Positions 7,181-13,919 of a stretch of 64,000 bases of DNA are shown piece after piece. Under the pieces are notes generated by a model that saw nothing but the letters and a program-made list of their open reading frames with translations, made no database searches and had not been told where the DNA came from. The stretch's first letter is position 1, and every line of letters starts with the position of its first letter. Where the stretch lies: NCBI GenBank assembly GCA_900541495.1, contig UQKC01000002.1, positions 1 to 64,000 on the forward strand, read 5' to 3'. The DNA comes from an uncultured Ruminococcus sp. (GTDB lineage Bacteria; Bacillota; Clostridia; Oscillospirales; Ruminococcaceae). Both the position numbers and the translations under genes were made by a program.

Positions 7181-7205
7181 AGAGTGTGTCACCGTGACAC
7201 ACTCT
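7181..7205. promoter_or_regulatory. palindrome, ParB-type site B
   Basis: The 17-bp core TGTGTCACCGTGACACA (7185-7201) is extended to a perfect 25-bp palindrome. It is 18 bases before the start of 6672-7166 and overlaps the last codons of the parB gene. Confidence 0.85.
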
Positions 7206-8100
7206 CAAAATATTCATTTAACAGACGTGAGGACAGCTCATCAAGTTCACTGTCGGACAGAGAAATGTTATACTTTTTGCGCAACTTTGCGTACATATCA
7301 ACTGTTGGCTTCTTATCTTCCTTAGCTGTGAGAATAGAAAGAATATCTTCTGCTTCTACCAGTCCGCTGTTGCTCTCTGTAAGGCTTCTGATACGCTTTG
7401 CAAGACCGACAGACAATCTTACCTTTGCTTCGCTCAGAGCTTGATATAGAGCGAGCTGAACGTCTGTATCAAACTTGGCGATATAGTCAACCGCACCGAT
7501 ATTGATAATACCTGTGTCGGTCATATCCTGCAATTCGGGAATAAGGCGGTTCACATCGAGATAGCGGTACATTGTTTTTCGGGATACATCAAACTTGACT
7601 GCTATTTCTCCTGCTGTAATCTCATCATCGTTTCTAAGCTGCATATATCTTGCAAAGATTTTGCCATATTCGCTTGGCAGCGTTTTGTCTCTCTGAATGT
7701 TGCTTTCGGTAAGAATCCTGAAAACTTCATCGTCTGAATAGTCCCTAACAATGCATGGCACTGAGATCTGATTGAGAGATTTAGCCGCTTCATATCTATG
7801 ATGACCGCAGATCACTTCGTATAAATCGCCCTTTGGTCTGACACGCAAAGGGGTAATAATGCCGATATCCATTGCACTTGCCGCTATCTGTTCAACCTTT
7901 TTGGGATTGATCTTGTACGGCTGACCACCGTTCTTATCCATATACGGCTTCAAGCGAGAAAGTTCAATGACCGTGATTTTCTCTTTGCCGCCCCATACAT
8001 CAGAATAGCTTTCCTCCAGTTCGGTCGGGATACTATCCTCAACCTTATCTTCAATAGCCTTACGGCTGTTTTTCATTGCTGTAAAATCAATCTTTGCCAT
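7189..8100 (-). CDS. parB: ParB/KorB-family DNA-binding protein
   Basis: 303 residues. ParB N-terminal domain at about 38-155 with the nucleotide-binding box CGHHRYEAAKSL, then a helix-turn-helix at about 160-190 (TAGEIAVKFDVSRKTMYRYLD), a central linker and a C-terminal helical region for dimerisation. ParB proteins bind parS palindromes and clamp DNA using CTP; KorB uses the same fold as a plasmid-wide repressor. AGGAGG precedes the ATG. Palindrome C lies 14 bases before the start and palindrome B covers the 3' end. The partner ATPase is encoded at 10107 in the same direction, 2 kb upstream rather than adjacent. Confidence 0.9.
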   Translation of the reverse strand: MAKIDFTAMKNSRKAIEDKVEDSIPTELEESYSDVWGGKEKITVIELSRLKPYMDKNGGQPYKINPKKVEQIAASAMDIGIITPLRVRPKGDLYEVICGHHRYEAAKSLNQISVPCIVRDYSDDEVFRILTESNIQRDKTLPSEYGKIFARYMQLRNDDEITAGEIAVKFDVSRKTMYRYLDVNRLIPELQDMTDTGIINIGAVDYIAKFDTDVQLALYQALSEAKVRLSVGLAKRIRSLTESNSGLVEAEDILSILTAKEDKKPTVDMYAKLRKKYNISLSDSELDELSSRLLNEYFESVSR

Positions 8101-8114
8101 ACTATCCTCCTGAG

Positions 8115-8131
8115 TGTGTCATCGTGACACA
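8115..8131. promoter_or_regulatory. 17-bp palindrome, ParB-type site C
   Basis: TGTGTCATCGTGACACA lies 14 bases before the parB start codon and immediately next to its AGGAGG. It is symmetrical except for the base pair beside the centre. Confidence 0.8.
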
Positions 8132-8132
8132 T

Positions 8133-8498
8133 TTACTTATAAATATGTATTTCCTTCTCTGTATGATTAATTGTATAAAAATGTGTTCCTATTGTACAAG
8201 TAACAAATCCATTCTTATCATCGTTTTCAAGAAGGTCTTTATAAATAAATCTCCCTTCTTTTCGATCGATAGTATATCCAGATCTTATATATTCTTGAAT
8301 GTCGCTACGGAACTTCATATTAGGTTTTAAATTAGTTATAATGCTTGTACCAATCAATAATATGATAATAATGAGGGATATTTCATAAGGAATTAAGAGT
8401 AGTACAGCAAAAATAGCTACGAATGCAACTATAATTGAACTTATAAAAAGCACCTTGAATTTCATTGTATTTTTCCCTTTTAAGTCTTTGAATATCAT
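8133..8498 (-). CDS. small membrane protein
   Basis: 121 residues from the ATG at 8498, which overlaps the previous stop (ATGA) and has GAGGA upstream. An internal ATG at 8465 has an even better AAAAGGGA and is an equally likely start. Two membrane helices (about 14-35 and 40-56) are followed by a soluble C-terminal domain with a beta-rich pattern. The family is not recognised. Confidence 0.55.
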   Translation of the reverse strand: MIFKDLKGKNTMKFKVLFISSIIVAFVAIFAVLLLIPYEISLIIIILLIGTSIITNLKPNMKFRSDIQEYIRSGYTIDRKEGRFIYKDLLENDDKNGFVTCTIGTHFYTINHTEKEIHIYK

Positions 8499-8962
8499 TG
8501 TGATTCATCCTCGTTTTCATCGCTTTTCAGACTAAGTCCGAAATATTTCTTTTCAAGTTCTATAAGACCGGGATATTCGATTTCAAGGCAGTCACAGATA
8601 ATATCAAGCATTTCCTGCATAGTATTGATTTTTGCGTATTTGCCTGTTTTGTTGTTGTTCCAATCATCCCACATACTATCGAGCTTTTTATAGTATGGCT
8701 TTTCAAGCTCATAGTTGACCGCTGCCATTATCTCATCGAAAACATCATCAGCCTCCATAACACATCTTTCGCTTGTGCCGTGATATTCAGCGTGTTCTTT
8801 CCATTTAAGCTCATTTACAACGTCCATTACAAATCCGGCAGTTGCTATGAGCTGCTGCCACTCTGGAACATCATCGTTAAGAAGATACTCCTTGAACTTT
8901 CTGAGCTTGTTCACAAGTTCTTCGTTGGCTAATTCATCGTGTACGCATTTATTATTATCCAT
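8495..8962 (-). CDS. acidic helical hypothetical protein
   Basis: 155 residues from the ATG at 8962, chosen because GGGAGG lies 8 bases upstream; a longer frame would read through palindrome D. It is strongly acidic, with predicted helices and many Trp, Tyr and Glu residues and no known motif. The final residues (DENEDESQ) are disordered-looking. Operon position is between the zinc-ribbon gene at 9016 and the membrane gene at 8133. Confidence 0.6.
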   Translation of the reverse strand: MDNNKCVHDELANEELVNKLRKFKEYLLNDDVPEWQQLIATAGFVMDVVNELKWKEHAEYHGTSERCVMEADDVFDEIMAAVNYELEKPYYKKLDSMWDDWNNNKTGKYAKINTMQEMLDIICDCLEIEYPGLIELEKKYFGLSLKSDENEDESQ

Positions 8963-8980
8963 TATTCTTTCCTCCCTGAG

Positions 8981-8997
8981 TGTGTCACCGTGACACA
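8981..8997. promoter_or_regulatory. 17-bp palindrome, ParB-type site D
   Basis: TGTGTCACCGTGACACA is identical to the core of site B, 18 bases before the start of 8495-8962 and directly beside its ribosome binding site. Confidence 0.85.
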
Positions 8998-9015
8998 TGA
9001 AAAATATACAAATGG

Positions 9016-9288
9016 TTATCGGATATGTCCTGCTTCTTCACGGAGCATAAGAACCTTTTTTCGTAGAAGCTCGTTTTCTACTTTGAGCAGTTCAAGCTGT
9101 TCATCACGAAATTTATCTTTCTGCTTCTTCCGCTGCCGGAGATTATAAACCCTAAGAGCTGTTTTCTGACGGTCAGATTCCTTTCGGCAGTCAGGGCAGT
9201 ATTTCACACTGATATGACTGTACCAGTCTGCATTATTCACATTGGAAATCATTGCACCGCACCTAACACAATATTTTACATCATTCAT
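9016..9288 (-). CDS. zinc-ribbon plus coiled-coil protein
   Basis: 90 residues. CVRCG near residue 7 and CPDCR at about 31 form a zinc ribbon. The rest is a basic then heptad-like helix (LRQRKKQKDKFRDEQLELLK) likely to dimerise. It resembles small nucleic-acid-binding proteins of mobile elements; function is unknown. GGGGAGA before the ATG marks the start, and the gene overlaps the end of 9281-9724 by 8 bases, indicating translational coupling. Confidence 0.6.
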   Translation of the reverse strand: MNDVKYCVRCGAMISNVNNADWYSHISVKYCPDCRKESDRQKTALRVYNLRQRKKQKDKFRDEQLELLKVENELLRKKVLMLREEAGHIR

Positions 9289-9724
9289 AATTGGTCTCCC
9301 CTCTCCTCGGAACCGGATAGTTTTCGTTACAGTTTTCGTTACAACGTTCGGACATTTTTTGAATTTCTGAGTTGAGGGCAGACCTCAGTCGGCAGCGTTC
9401 GGAATATGCAATTTTGAGTAATTCCTCGGACGTACTGTTGTTTCCGTCAACCCATAAATCATATCTGAATTTGTCTCCAACGCCGTTTATCCACTCACAC
9501 GATATTATCTTTTCATGCTCATCGGGGGAGCAGATTGAAACATCTGTTATCATTTCTTCAATAGTGGAAAGCTTTTCACGAAGTTCACTTAGATATTCAA
9601 TTTGTTCCGAAATGTGCTGAAAATCTATATCACCATTTTCTTCAGACCTTTTATTATGATTATGTATTCTATACAATCCGTAAATAATTGCGGTACAATA
9701 TAAAAAACATATAATTATATCCAT
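9281..9724 (-). CDS. membrane-anchored hypothetical protein
   Basis: 147 residues. One N-terminal helix (about 2-18) anchors a mostly helical soluble part containing an SELREKLSTIEEMI-like amphipathic helix and a Trp/Asp-rich patch (CEWINGVGDKFRYDLWVDGN). The family is not recognised. GAGGA before the ATG at 9724 overlaps the -35 region of the divergent small-RNA promoter at 9740, so the RNA unit lies in this gene's upstream region. Confidence 0.55.
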   Translation of the reverse strand: MDIIICFLYCTAIIYGLYRIHNHNKRSEENGDIDFQHISEQIEYLSELREKLSTIEEMITDVSICSPDEHEKIISCEWINGVGDKFRYDLWVDGNNSTSEELLKIAYSERCRLRSALNSEIQKMSERCNENCNENYPVPRRGETNYE

Positions 9725-9739
9725 AATTCATCTTTCCTC

Positions 9740-9778
9740 TTGACTAAAGGTGAACGATACGATATAATAGTCGTATCG
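9740..9778 (+). promoter_or_regulatory. promoter of predicted small RNA, with operator flanking the -10 box
   Basis: TTGACT (9740-9745), a 17-base spacer and TATAAT (9763-9768) form a near-consensus + strand promoter. CGATACGA (9755-9762) and TCGTATCG (9771-9778) are perfect inverted repeats hugging the -10 hexamer on both sides, so a bound dimer would block polymerase. All genes here run on the other strand. Confidence 0.8.
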
Positions 9779-9845
9779 GACTTTTCGTTCGTGTTACAGA
9801 GCAGAACCGTGAGTGTAGGAGCTTGGCGGTCTGCTCTGTTTTTTT
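9775..9845 (+). ncRNA. predicted small RNA, antisense to the ParA-ParB operon
   Basis: Transcription from the promoter at 9740-9768 would start near 9775 and stop at a strong intrinsic terminator: ACAGAGCAG + ACCG (9796-9809) pairs with CGGT + CTGCTCTGT (9827-9839) with one bulge, followed by seven T. The RNA would be about 71 nucleotides. There is no ORF with a ribosome binding site inside. It is complementary to the operon mRNA between the genes at 9877 and 9281. It recalls plasmid counter-transcribed RNAs, but no match to a known family is claimed. Confidence 0.65.
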
Positions 9846-9873
9846 AAAGCAATACAACTAATGACTTAATCAT
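9844..9873 (-). other. 9-codon mini-ORF, duplicated start of the next gene
   Basis: ATG to TAA encodes MIKSLVVLL, the same first nine residues as the gene at 9877-10056. An AGGAGG lies 9 bases before it, inside the end of that gene. About 29 bases (9845-9873) match 10029-10057 with a single difference. It is either a remnant of a duplication or a translated leader peptide overlapping the small-RNA terminator. Confidence 0.5.
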
Positions 9874-9876
9874 ACA

Positions 9877-10056
9877 TTAAACCTCCTCATGTTCGTCGGT
9901 CTGATTGGCAGCCGAAGGAATGATTTCTTCTTTTTTCTCATCTTCTTTTTTCTCATTATCATGCCATTTGAGAACATCAAAGACAAAGTAAATAAATGTA
10001 AGAAAGGCGTATATAACTAACGCAAATAAAAGCAATACAACTAAGGACTTAATCAT
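9877..10056 (-). CDS. small single-pass membrane protein
   Basis: 59 residues from the ATG at 10056, preceded by GAGGTGATT. A longer frame from 10110 would run through palindrome E and is less likely. A membrane helix spans about 4-29 and is followed by a highly charged Lys/Glu tail. No family is recognised. It sits just downstream of parA and upstream of the small-RNA region, and its start is duplicated at 9844-9873. Confidence 0.55.
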   Translation of the reverse strand: MIKSLVVLLLFALVIYAFLTFIYFVFDVLKWHDNEKKEDEKKEEIIPSAANQTDEHEEV

Positions 10057-10081
10057 AATAATCACCTCAAACTTTCCTTTC

Positions 10082-10098
10082 CGTGTCACGGTGACACA
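10082..10098. promoter_or_regulatory. 17-bp palindrome, ParB-type site E
   Basis: CGTGTCACGGTGACACA matches the reverse complement of sites B and D at 16 of 17 positions. It lies 25 bases before the start at 10056, just after the parA stop. Confidence 0.75.
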
Positions 10099-10106
10099 CT
10101 TCGCAT

Positions 10107-10880
10107 TCATACACTATCTTTTATAATTTCTTCCGCAAGCTGTCTGAATGCCTGTCCGAGGGAGCTGCTCTTATCAAATACACTGCTTTTCTGATTCATG
10201 ATTGCCTTTTCTGTCTGTGCCGGACAATATGGAATTGCAGTTCTGAATGTGATACGGTCATACTCATCACGAATTGAATCGGCAAGTGAAACACTTACAT
10301 TTGTGCGCTGCATTTTATTTAAAAGTATTCCGAGAACACGCAGATTTCGGTTCGTACTGTTATTGATGGAAGCAACCTTGTTCAGCATTTTGTCAAGACC
10401 CTCATAAGCATAAATTCCGCTTTCAACAGGGATAATTACATAATTGCTTGCGTTCATTGCATTGCTTGCAAGCAAGTCGAGAAGCGTTCTGCAATCGAGC
10501 AGTATGTAATCATATTCTGCGAATACGTCATTGCTCAGAATACGCCTGAGAATGTAATTGCTGTCCTCATCATTCGCCATAGTGCTTGTGATGTTGGTGA
10601 GCATAGGCGAGGACGGTATGTAGTCGATACCGCTTCCATTATGACGAATTACGTCCGAAAGATTTGTATCAATATCAGCAACAGCATTGTAAATCAATTC
10701 GGCAACTGTAAGCTTACCGTCCTTAATGTAGCCGAGGGTCCGGCTTGCGTTCTGCTGTTGGTCAAGGTCAATGACAAGAACCTTTTTGCCAAGCTGCACA
10801 AGACCTCCTGCTACATTTACTGTTGTGGTTGTTTTTCCTACGCCGCCCTTTTCTGAGCATACCGAAATTATCTTTGACAT
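10107..10880 (-). CDS. parA: ParA/Soj-family partition ATPase
   Basis: 257 residues from the ATG at 10880, with GGGGGA upstream; a start two codons earlier is possible. The deviant Walker A motif KGGVGKTTTTVN is at about 10-21, Walker A' VLVIDLDQQQNAS at about 36-48 and Walker B YILLDCR at about 120. ParA binds DNA non-specifically as an ATP dimer and moves or places ParB-bound DNA. In RK2 the ParA homologue IncC also helps KorB repress promoters. The gene overlaps the stop of 10883-11200. Confidence 0.9.
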   Translation of the reverse strand: MSKIISVCSEKGGVGKTTTTVNVAGGLVQLGKKVLVIDLDQQQNASRTLGYIKDGKLTVAELIYNAVADIDTNLSDVIRHNGSGIDYIPSSPMLTNITSTMANDEDSNYILRRILSNDVFAEYDYILLDCRTLLDLLASNAMNASNYVIIPVESGIYAYEGLDKMLNKVASINNSTNRNLRVLGILLNKMQRTNVSVSLADSIRDEYDRITFRTAIPYCPAQTEKAIMNQKSSVFDKSSSLGQAFRQLAEEIIKDSV

Positions 10881-10882
10881 AA

Positions 10883-11200
10883 TCATTTCCCCCGTTCTTT
10901 TGAACCTATTTTTTCAATGCTCTCGATGATTTTTTCAAGAACTTCTCGATTTTCATCTTTGCCCGAAATTCTCATAATATCAAGTGCAAAGTTCATTCCC
11001 TGAACAAAGCCAAGATTCTGAGCAGAGTAAGCATATTCATTTATCTGAGCTGTTAATTCATTTGCGGTTTCATCAATACACTTACCGTTTCTGAAAAATT
11101 CTTTCTTCCACATATTGTCGTTGTTACTCTCATAGTCCTCTTGATAGTCACACAAAATCTGCTGTAATTTTTTTAAAATGTCTGTGTTTTTATGACCCAT
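10883..11200 (-). CDS. helical hypothetical protein
   Basis: 105 residues, almost entirely helical and charged, with a central segment NELTAQINEYAYSAQNLGFV and no cysteine motif or membrane helix. GGGAGGA before the ATG marks the start. It immediately precedes parA with overlapping ends, so it may be a small partner of the ATPase. Family not recognised. Confidence 0.55.
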   Translation of the reverse strand: MGHKNTDILKKLQQILCDYQEDYESNNDNMWKKEFFRNGKCIDETANELTAQINEYAYSAQNLGFVQGMNFALDIMRISGKDENREVLEKIIESIEKIGSKERGK

Positions 11201-11233
11201 TTTAAGTCCTCCCTATATATGATTAAAAGTTTT

Positions 11234-11575
11234 TTATTTCTGCTTATTCACCTCACTTTTGAATAAGTCTGCCAAACACTCCGGCGATAAATTTGCGGCT
11301 TCGGCAAGTGTTCTGATTAGAGAAATCAAGTCAAGTATCTTATCAAAGTATAGTGCCTGAGCCTTTTCAGAACAGTTATCGGTAAGCACATAAAAATTAG
11401 CAGAATTGATTTTTACAATGTCTGCATCAATCAGACATTTGTAAATCGCACTCATCTGCCGTCCTGCATTATAATCCTTTGATCTGAGACAGTCACCGGA
11501 TTTCTTTTCTCCTGACGTTATAGAGAAAATAATTTCATTCAGAACCTGTTCTTTTATTCCTATTTTAGTATTCAA
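11234..11575 (-). CDS. hypothetical protein, first gene of the ParA-ParB operon
   Basis: 113 residues from a TTG at 11575, preferred because AAAGGTG lies 6 bases upstream; a GTG at 11584 has no spacing for a ribosome binding site. The protein is helical with a possible winged-helix-like middle (RQMSAIYKCLIDADIVKINSA). No replication-initiator motif is seen. It is the first gene after the promoter at 11721-11749. Confidence 0.55.
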   Translation of the reverse strand: MNTKIGIKEQVLNEIIFSITSGEKKSGDCLRSKDYNAGRQMSAIYKCLIDADIVKINSANFYVLTDNCSEKAQALYFDKILDLISLIRTLAEAANLSPECLADLFKSEVNKQK

Positions 11576-11720
11576 GATATTCACCTTTCTGCTTTTAATT
11601 ACGGGAAAAGTATAAAGCGCATACTTCTAAGTGCAATCCCTTAACGTATTATCTTTAAAGTTGTAGCTGAAATTTACCGCTCCTCTCGGATTTACTTATA
11701 CCCCCTCTCCCTATGTACAT

Positions 11721-11749
11721 ATTATAGCATAAGCCCAACAAAATAGCAA
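11721..11749 (-). promoter_or_regulatory. promoter of the ParA-ParB operon
   Basis: On the - strand TTGCTA (11744-11749), 17 bases and TATAAT (11721-11726) form a good promoter. The leader of about 140 bases contains a GAGAGGAGCGG stretch similar to 3636-3650. Confidence 0.7.
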
Positions 11750-11788
11750 TAGTATATACATATATTTTTAATATTTAACCAAATGTGC

Positions 11789-13144
11789 TTACTCAAGTTC
11801 GCCCTTGGATTTTTTACGTTCCTCTCGTTCAATTTCAAAATATCTTTCAATTTTTTCCTTGGCAGTTTCCAATGAGTTAAGTGATTTTTTTATGTCATGA
11901 TAGTTCTCAAGCAATGCTTCTCTCTGAGTTTCTTCTTCCGTAATTTTCATTTCGAGAACAGCTCTGTTGGGGAGGGTAGTACCTGTATATTTTTCCCTCA
12001 GCCATTCCTTGGATGAATTAAAGATTGAAAGATCTTTACTGTGTTCACGCATGAATTTTTCTTTTGAAGATGATTTCAGAAATTCATCGTGAACCGCTTT
12101 CATTTCCCAATAGGTATTGAGCATTTTCAGAAGTTCTCTTTGTTCAATAATTGATGATTCATAATCATTAAGTTTCTGAACAACATCAAATCTTTGGTCA
12201 TACATATCCGATATTTTTTCATCGAGCTGTTCGACAGAACCAACTCCGTAATCGGACAGAAAGTTCAAAAGCCTTGAAGCTTCCTGCATATTTTTTAAAG
12301 CTGCCCACCTGTTCAGACCTACAGCTTTATCATCATTTATCTTATAAAATCCGGTATCTTTTGAGATGCTTGCAGTACGTTTTTTCACCTGACGGTCAAT
12401 ACGTTTTTTTATCTGTTCGGGGTCGTAGTACCAACCTAAACTTTTACGGCTGCACCTTGTGAACCGTTCCTGTTCCTCAGCTCTGAACGATAAAGAATGT
12501 CCCCTGATTTTATATTCATAATTCATCTCGTTCTGCATTCTGTTCAGAAAATCATCAAAGCTGTCGGAAGTCATAATGCAACTGTCAATAGCATTTTTCA
12601 GCTTGCTCTTATATGAATTTTTCTTCATATCCTGAAGCCATTCATAGTAGCATTTTCCATAACCCTTTTCAGGCATTTCAATGACGGATAATTTATTCTC
12701 TATGCAAATATCGTCACTTATTTTTCTTAACTGTTTCCATGCCGGATTATTCTTTCTGTCATGCTCCGTTCCAAAAGATAAGCCGTTCTCGAAATTCACT
12801 CCGCATATTATCAAATGGTTGTGGATATGCCCACGATCTGTGTGGGTGGAGATAACATATTCATACTTTCCTTTAAGCAATTCGTCCGCTGTTTGTATTC
12901 CGATTCTATGCGCCTGTTCGGGTGTAACCTCGTCAGGCTTAAATGATTGTATGCAGTGATAAGCAAGATTCTTTCCGGAATAATGATGTTTGTTTCTTGT
13001 CTTTTCAAACTCTAAAAAAGCAGTCTGCTCAGAGCAAGCAAAAGATGAAACAAGAATTTTTTCATCTGTCTTTTCAGGGTTCGCAATGTAAGCGATCGCC
13101 TTTTCAACCGTACTTTTAATCGGGTGTATTTTCGTGTACGCCAT
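11789..13144 (-). CDS. mobA: MobA-type relaxase (MOBP-like)
   Basis: 451 residues. The N-terminal relaxase domain (1 to about 230) has a candidate nicking Tyr at residue 19 (AYIANPEKT) and the metal motif HTDRGHIHNH at 101-110. The C-terminal half is a long charged coiled coil with no helicase or primase domain. It would nick oriT and pilot the strand through a conjugation machine supplied by another element. GGAGGAG precedes the ATG, and the gene overlaps mobC by 29 bases. Bases beyond 13555 hold the likely oriT. Confidence 0.9.
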   Translation of the reverse strand: MAYTKIHPIKSTVEKAIAYIANPEKTDEKILVSSFACSEQTAFLEFEKTRNKHHYSGKNLAYHCIQSFKPDEVTPEQAHRIGIQTADELLKGKYEYVISTHTDRGHIHNHLIICGVNFENGLSFGTEHDRKNNPAWKQLRKISDDICIENKLSVIEMPEKGYGKCYYEWLQDMKKNSYKSKLKNAIDSCIMTSDSFDDFLNRMQNEMNYEYKIRGHSLSFRAEEQERFTRCSRKSLGWYYDPEQIKKRIDRQVKKRTASISKDTGFYKINDDKAVGLNRWAALKNMQEASRLLNFLSDYGVGSVEQLDEKISDMYDQRFDVVQKLNDYESSIIEQRELLKMLNTYWEMKAVHDEFLKSSSKEKFMREHSKDLSIFNSSKEWLREKYTGTTLPNRAVLEMKITEEETQREALLENYHDIKKSLNSLETAKEKIERYFEIEREERKKSKGELE

Positions 13145-13529
13145 TCGTTTTCTCCTCCGTCACGTTCATGAAAAGCTTCATGATTTCAACTTGCTGTTTC
13201 ATCATAGCTTCAACTTTTTCCTGTAGATCAAGCAGGTCTGCTTCGTAAAAATCGCTTGTTGAATTGATACGCTTGGCAATCTGATTTATGTTCTTGGCAG
13301 CATTACTCATAAGGTAATTGTTCTTTCGGATCTCGTTTTCCAAATCCGAATAATCATACCTTATACACTGTCCGTCAATCGCCATTTTCCTCAAATACGC
13401 TTCACGGTTTTTAATATGGAGCAAGTTCATTCGTGCCTGAATAAATTTCAGTTCTTCATCATCTACTCTGAAAAATATTCTTTTCTTTCGGGTTCTCTGA
13501 CTTTCCTTTTTATCATTTTTTTCGCTCAT
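13116..13529 (-). CDS. mobC: MobC-type relaxosome protein
   Basis: 137 residues from the ATG at 13529, behind AGGAAAGGAA; longer frames lack this. After a basic start, KKRIFFRVDDEELKFIQARM forms the ribbon-helix-helix strand and first helix. The conserved NAAKNINQIAKRINST segment is typical of MobC, followed by a C-terminal coiled coil. MobC binds oriT and helps the relaxase melt the nick region. It is co-transcribed with mobA. Confidence 0.9.
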   Translation of the reverse strand: MSEKNDKKESQRTRKKRIFFRVDDEELKFIQARMNLLHIKNREAYLRKMAIDGQCIRYDYSDLENEIRKNNYLMSNAAKNINQIAKRINSTSDFYEADLLDLQEKVEAMMKQQVEIMKLFMNVTEEKTNGVHENTPD

Positions 13530-13554
13530 TATTTTTTCCTTTCCTGTCATCTCA

Positions 13555-13740
13555 GAGGGCTTGGGAAACCTCCCAAAAATATTTTCGATTTTATCGAAAA
13601 TCGGCGAGTGGACACCCACTTGCGTTGCTTGCTATTTTAGAAACCAACTTCGTCCCCCTCTTGCAATGCTATAGCTTTACCCCACTGTATGCACCCCCAT
13701 ACTTTTCCCCCCACACGCCCAATATAGGCAGGGGACGAAT
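13555..13740. other. candidate origin of transfer (oriT)
   Basis: The gap upstream of mobC is rich in inverted repeats: TTGGGA / TCCCAA (13561-13576), CGATTTT / AAAATCG (about 13588-13605), GTATG / CATAC around the CACCCCC run (about 13687-13703), and TTCGTCCCC / GGGGACGAA (13649-13657 / 13731-13739). Repeat-rich DNA beside mobC is where MOBP oriTs usually lie. The nick site is not identified. Confidence 0.5.
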
Positions 13741-13750
13741 CCCTATATAT

Positions 13751-13780
13751 ATTATAGTGAAAAATGATGGTGTTTGTAAA
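13751..13780 (-). promoter_or_regulatory. promoter of mobC-mobA
   Basis: On the - strand TTTACA (13775-13780), 18 bases and TATAAT (13751-13756). It is placed so that the transcript begins at the edge of the candidate oriT. Confidence 0.65.
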
Positions 13781-13822
13781 TAGGAAACATTTTGTTAAAA
13801 CAAAAAAATATATTTTGAAGTA

Positions 13823-13851
13823 TTTACATAACATTTGCTTTAAGGTATAAT
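13823..13851 (+). promoter_or_regulatory. promoter of the sigma-like gene
   Basis: TTTACA (13823-13828), 17 bases and TATAAT (13846-13851). In the leader, GAAAGATCTTCC (from about 13859) can pair with the GGAGGTCTTTC that contains the ribosome binding site, so translation may be controlled. Confidence 0.75.
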
Positions 13852-13919
13852 GAATATAGAAAGATCTTCCATACTTTTTGCGGTTTGAACCGTAAATTTA
13901 TTTTTGGAGGTCTTTCGCT

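Noticed and set aside
8495..8998. Start MCHGDTL for the acidic protein
   Set aside because: The first codons are the palindrome D sequence. GGGAGG sits just before the internal ATG at 8962.
6648..10098. Palindromes as rho-independent terminators or RNA hairpins
   Set aside because: The 8-bp arms flank only one base, which is sterically poor for RNA, and no U-tract follows.
9877..10110. Longer frame for the small membrane protein starting MNAKCVTVT
   Set aside because: It reads straight through palindrome E and lacks a ribosome binding site; the ATG at 10056 has GAGGTGATT and fits the placement of the other palindromes.
11234..11575. Replication initiator (Rep) of an excised form
   Set aside because: It is too small and has no initiator motif; only a weak winged-helix impression.
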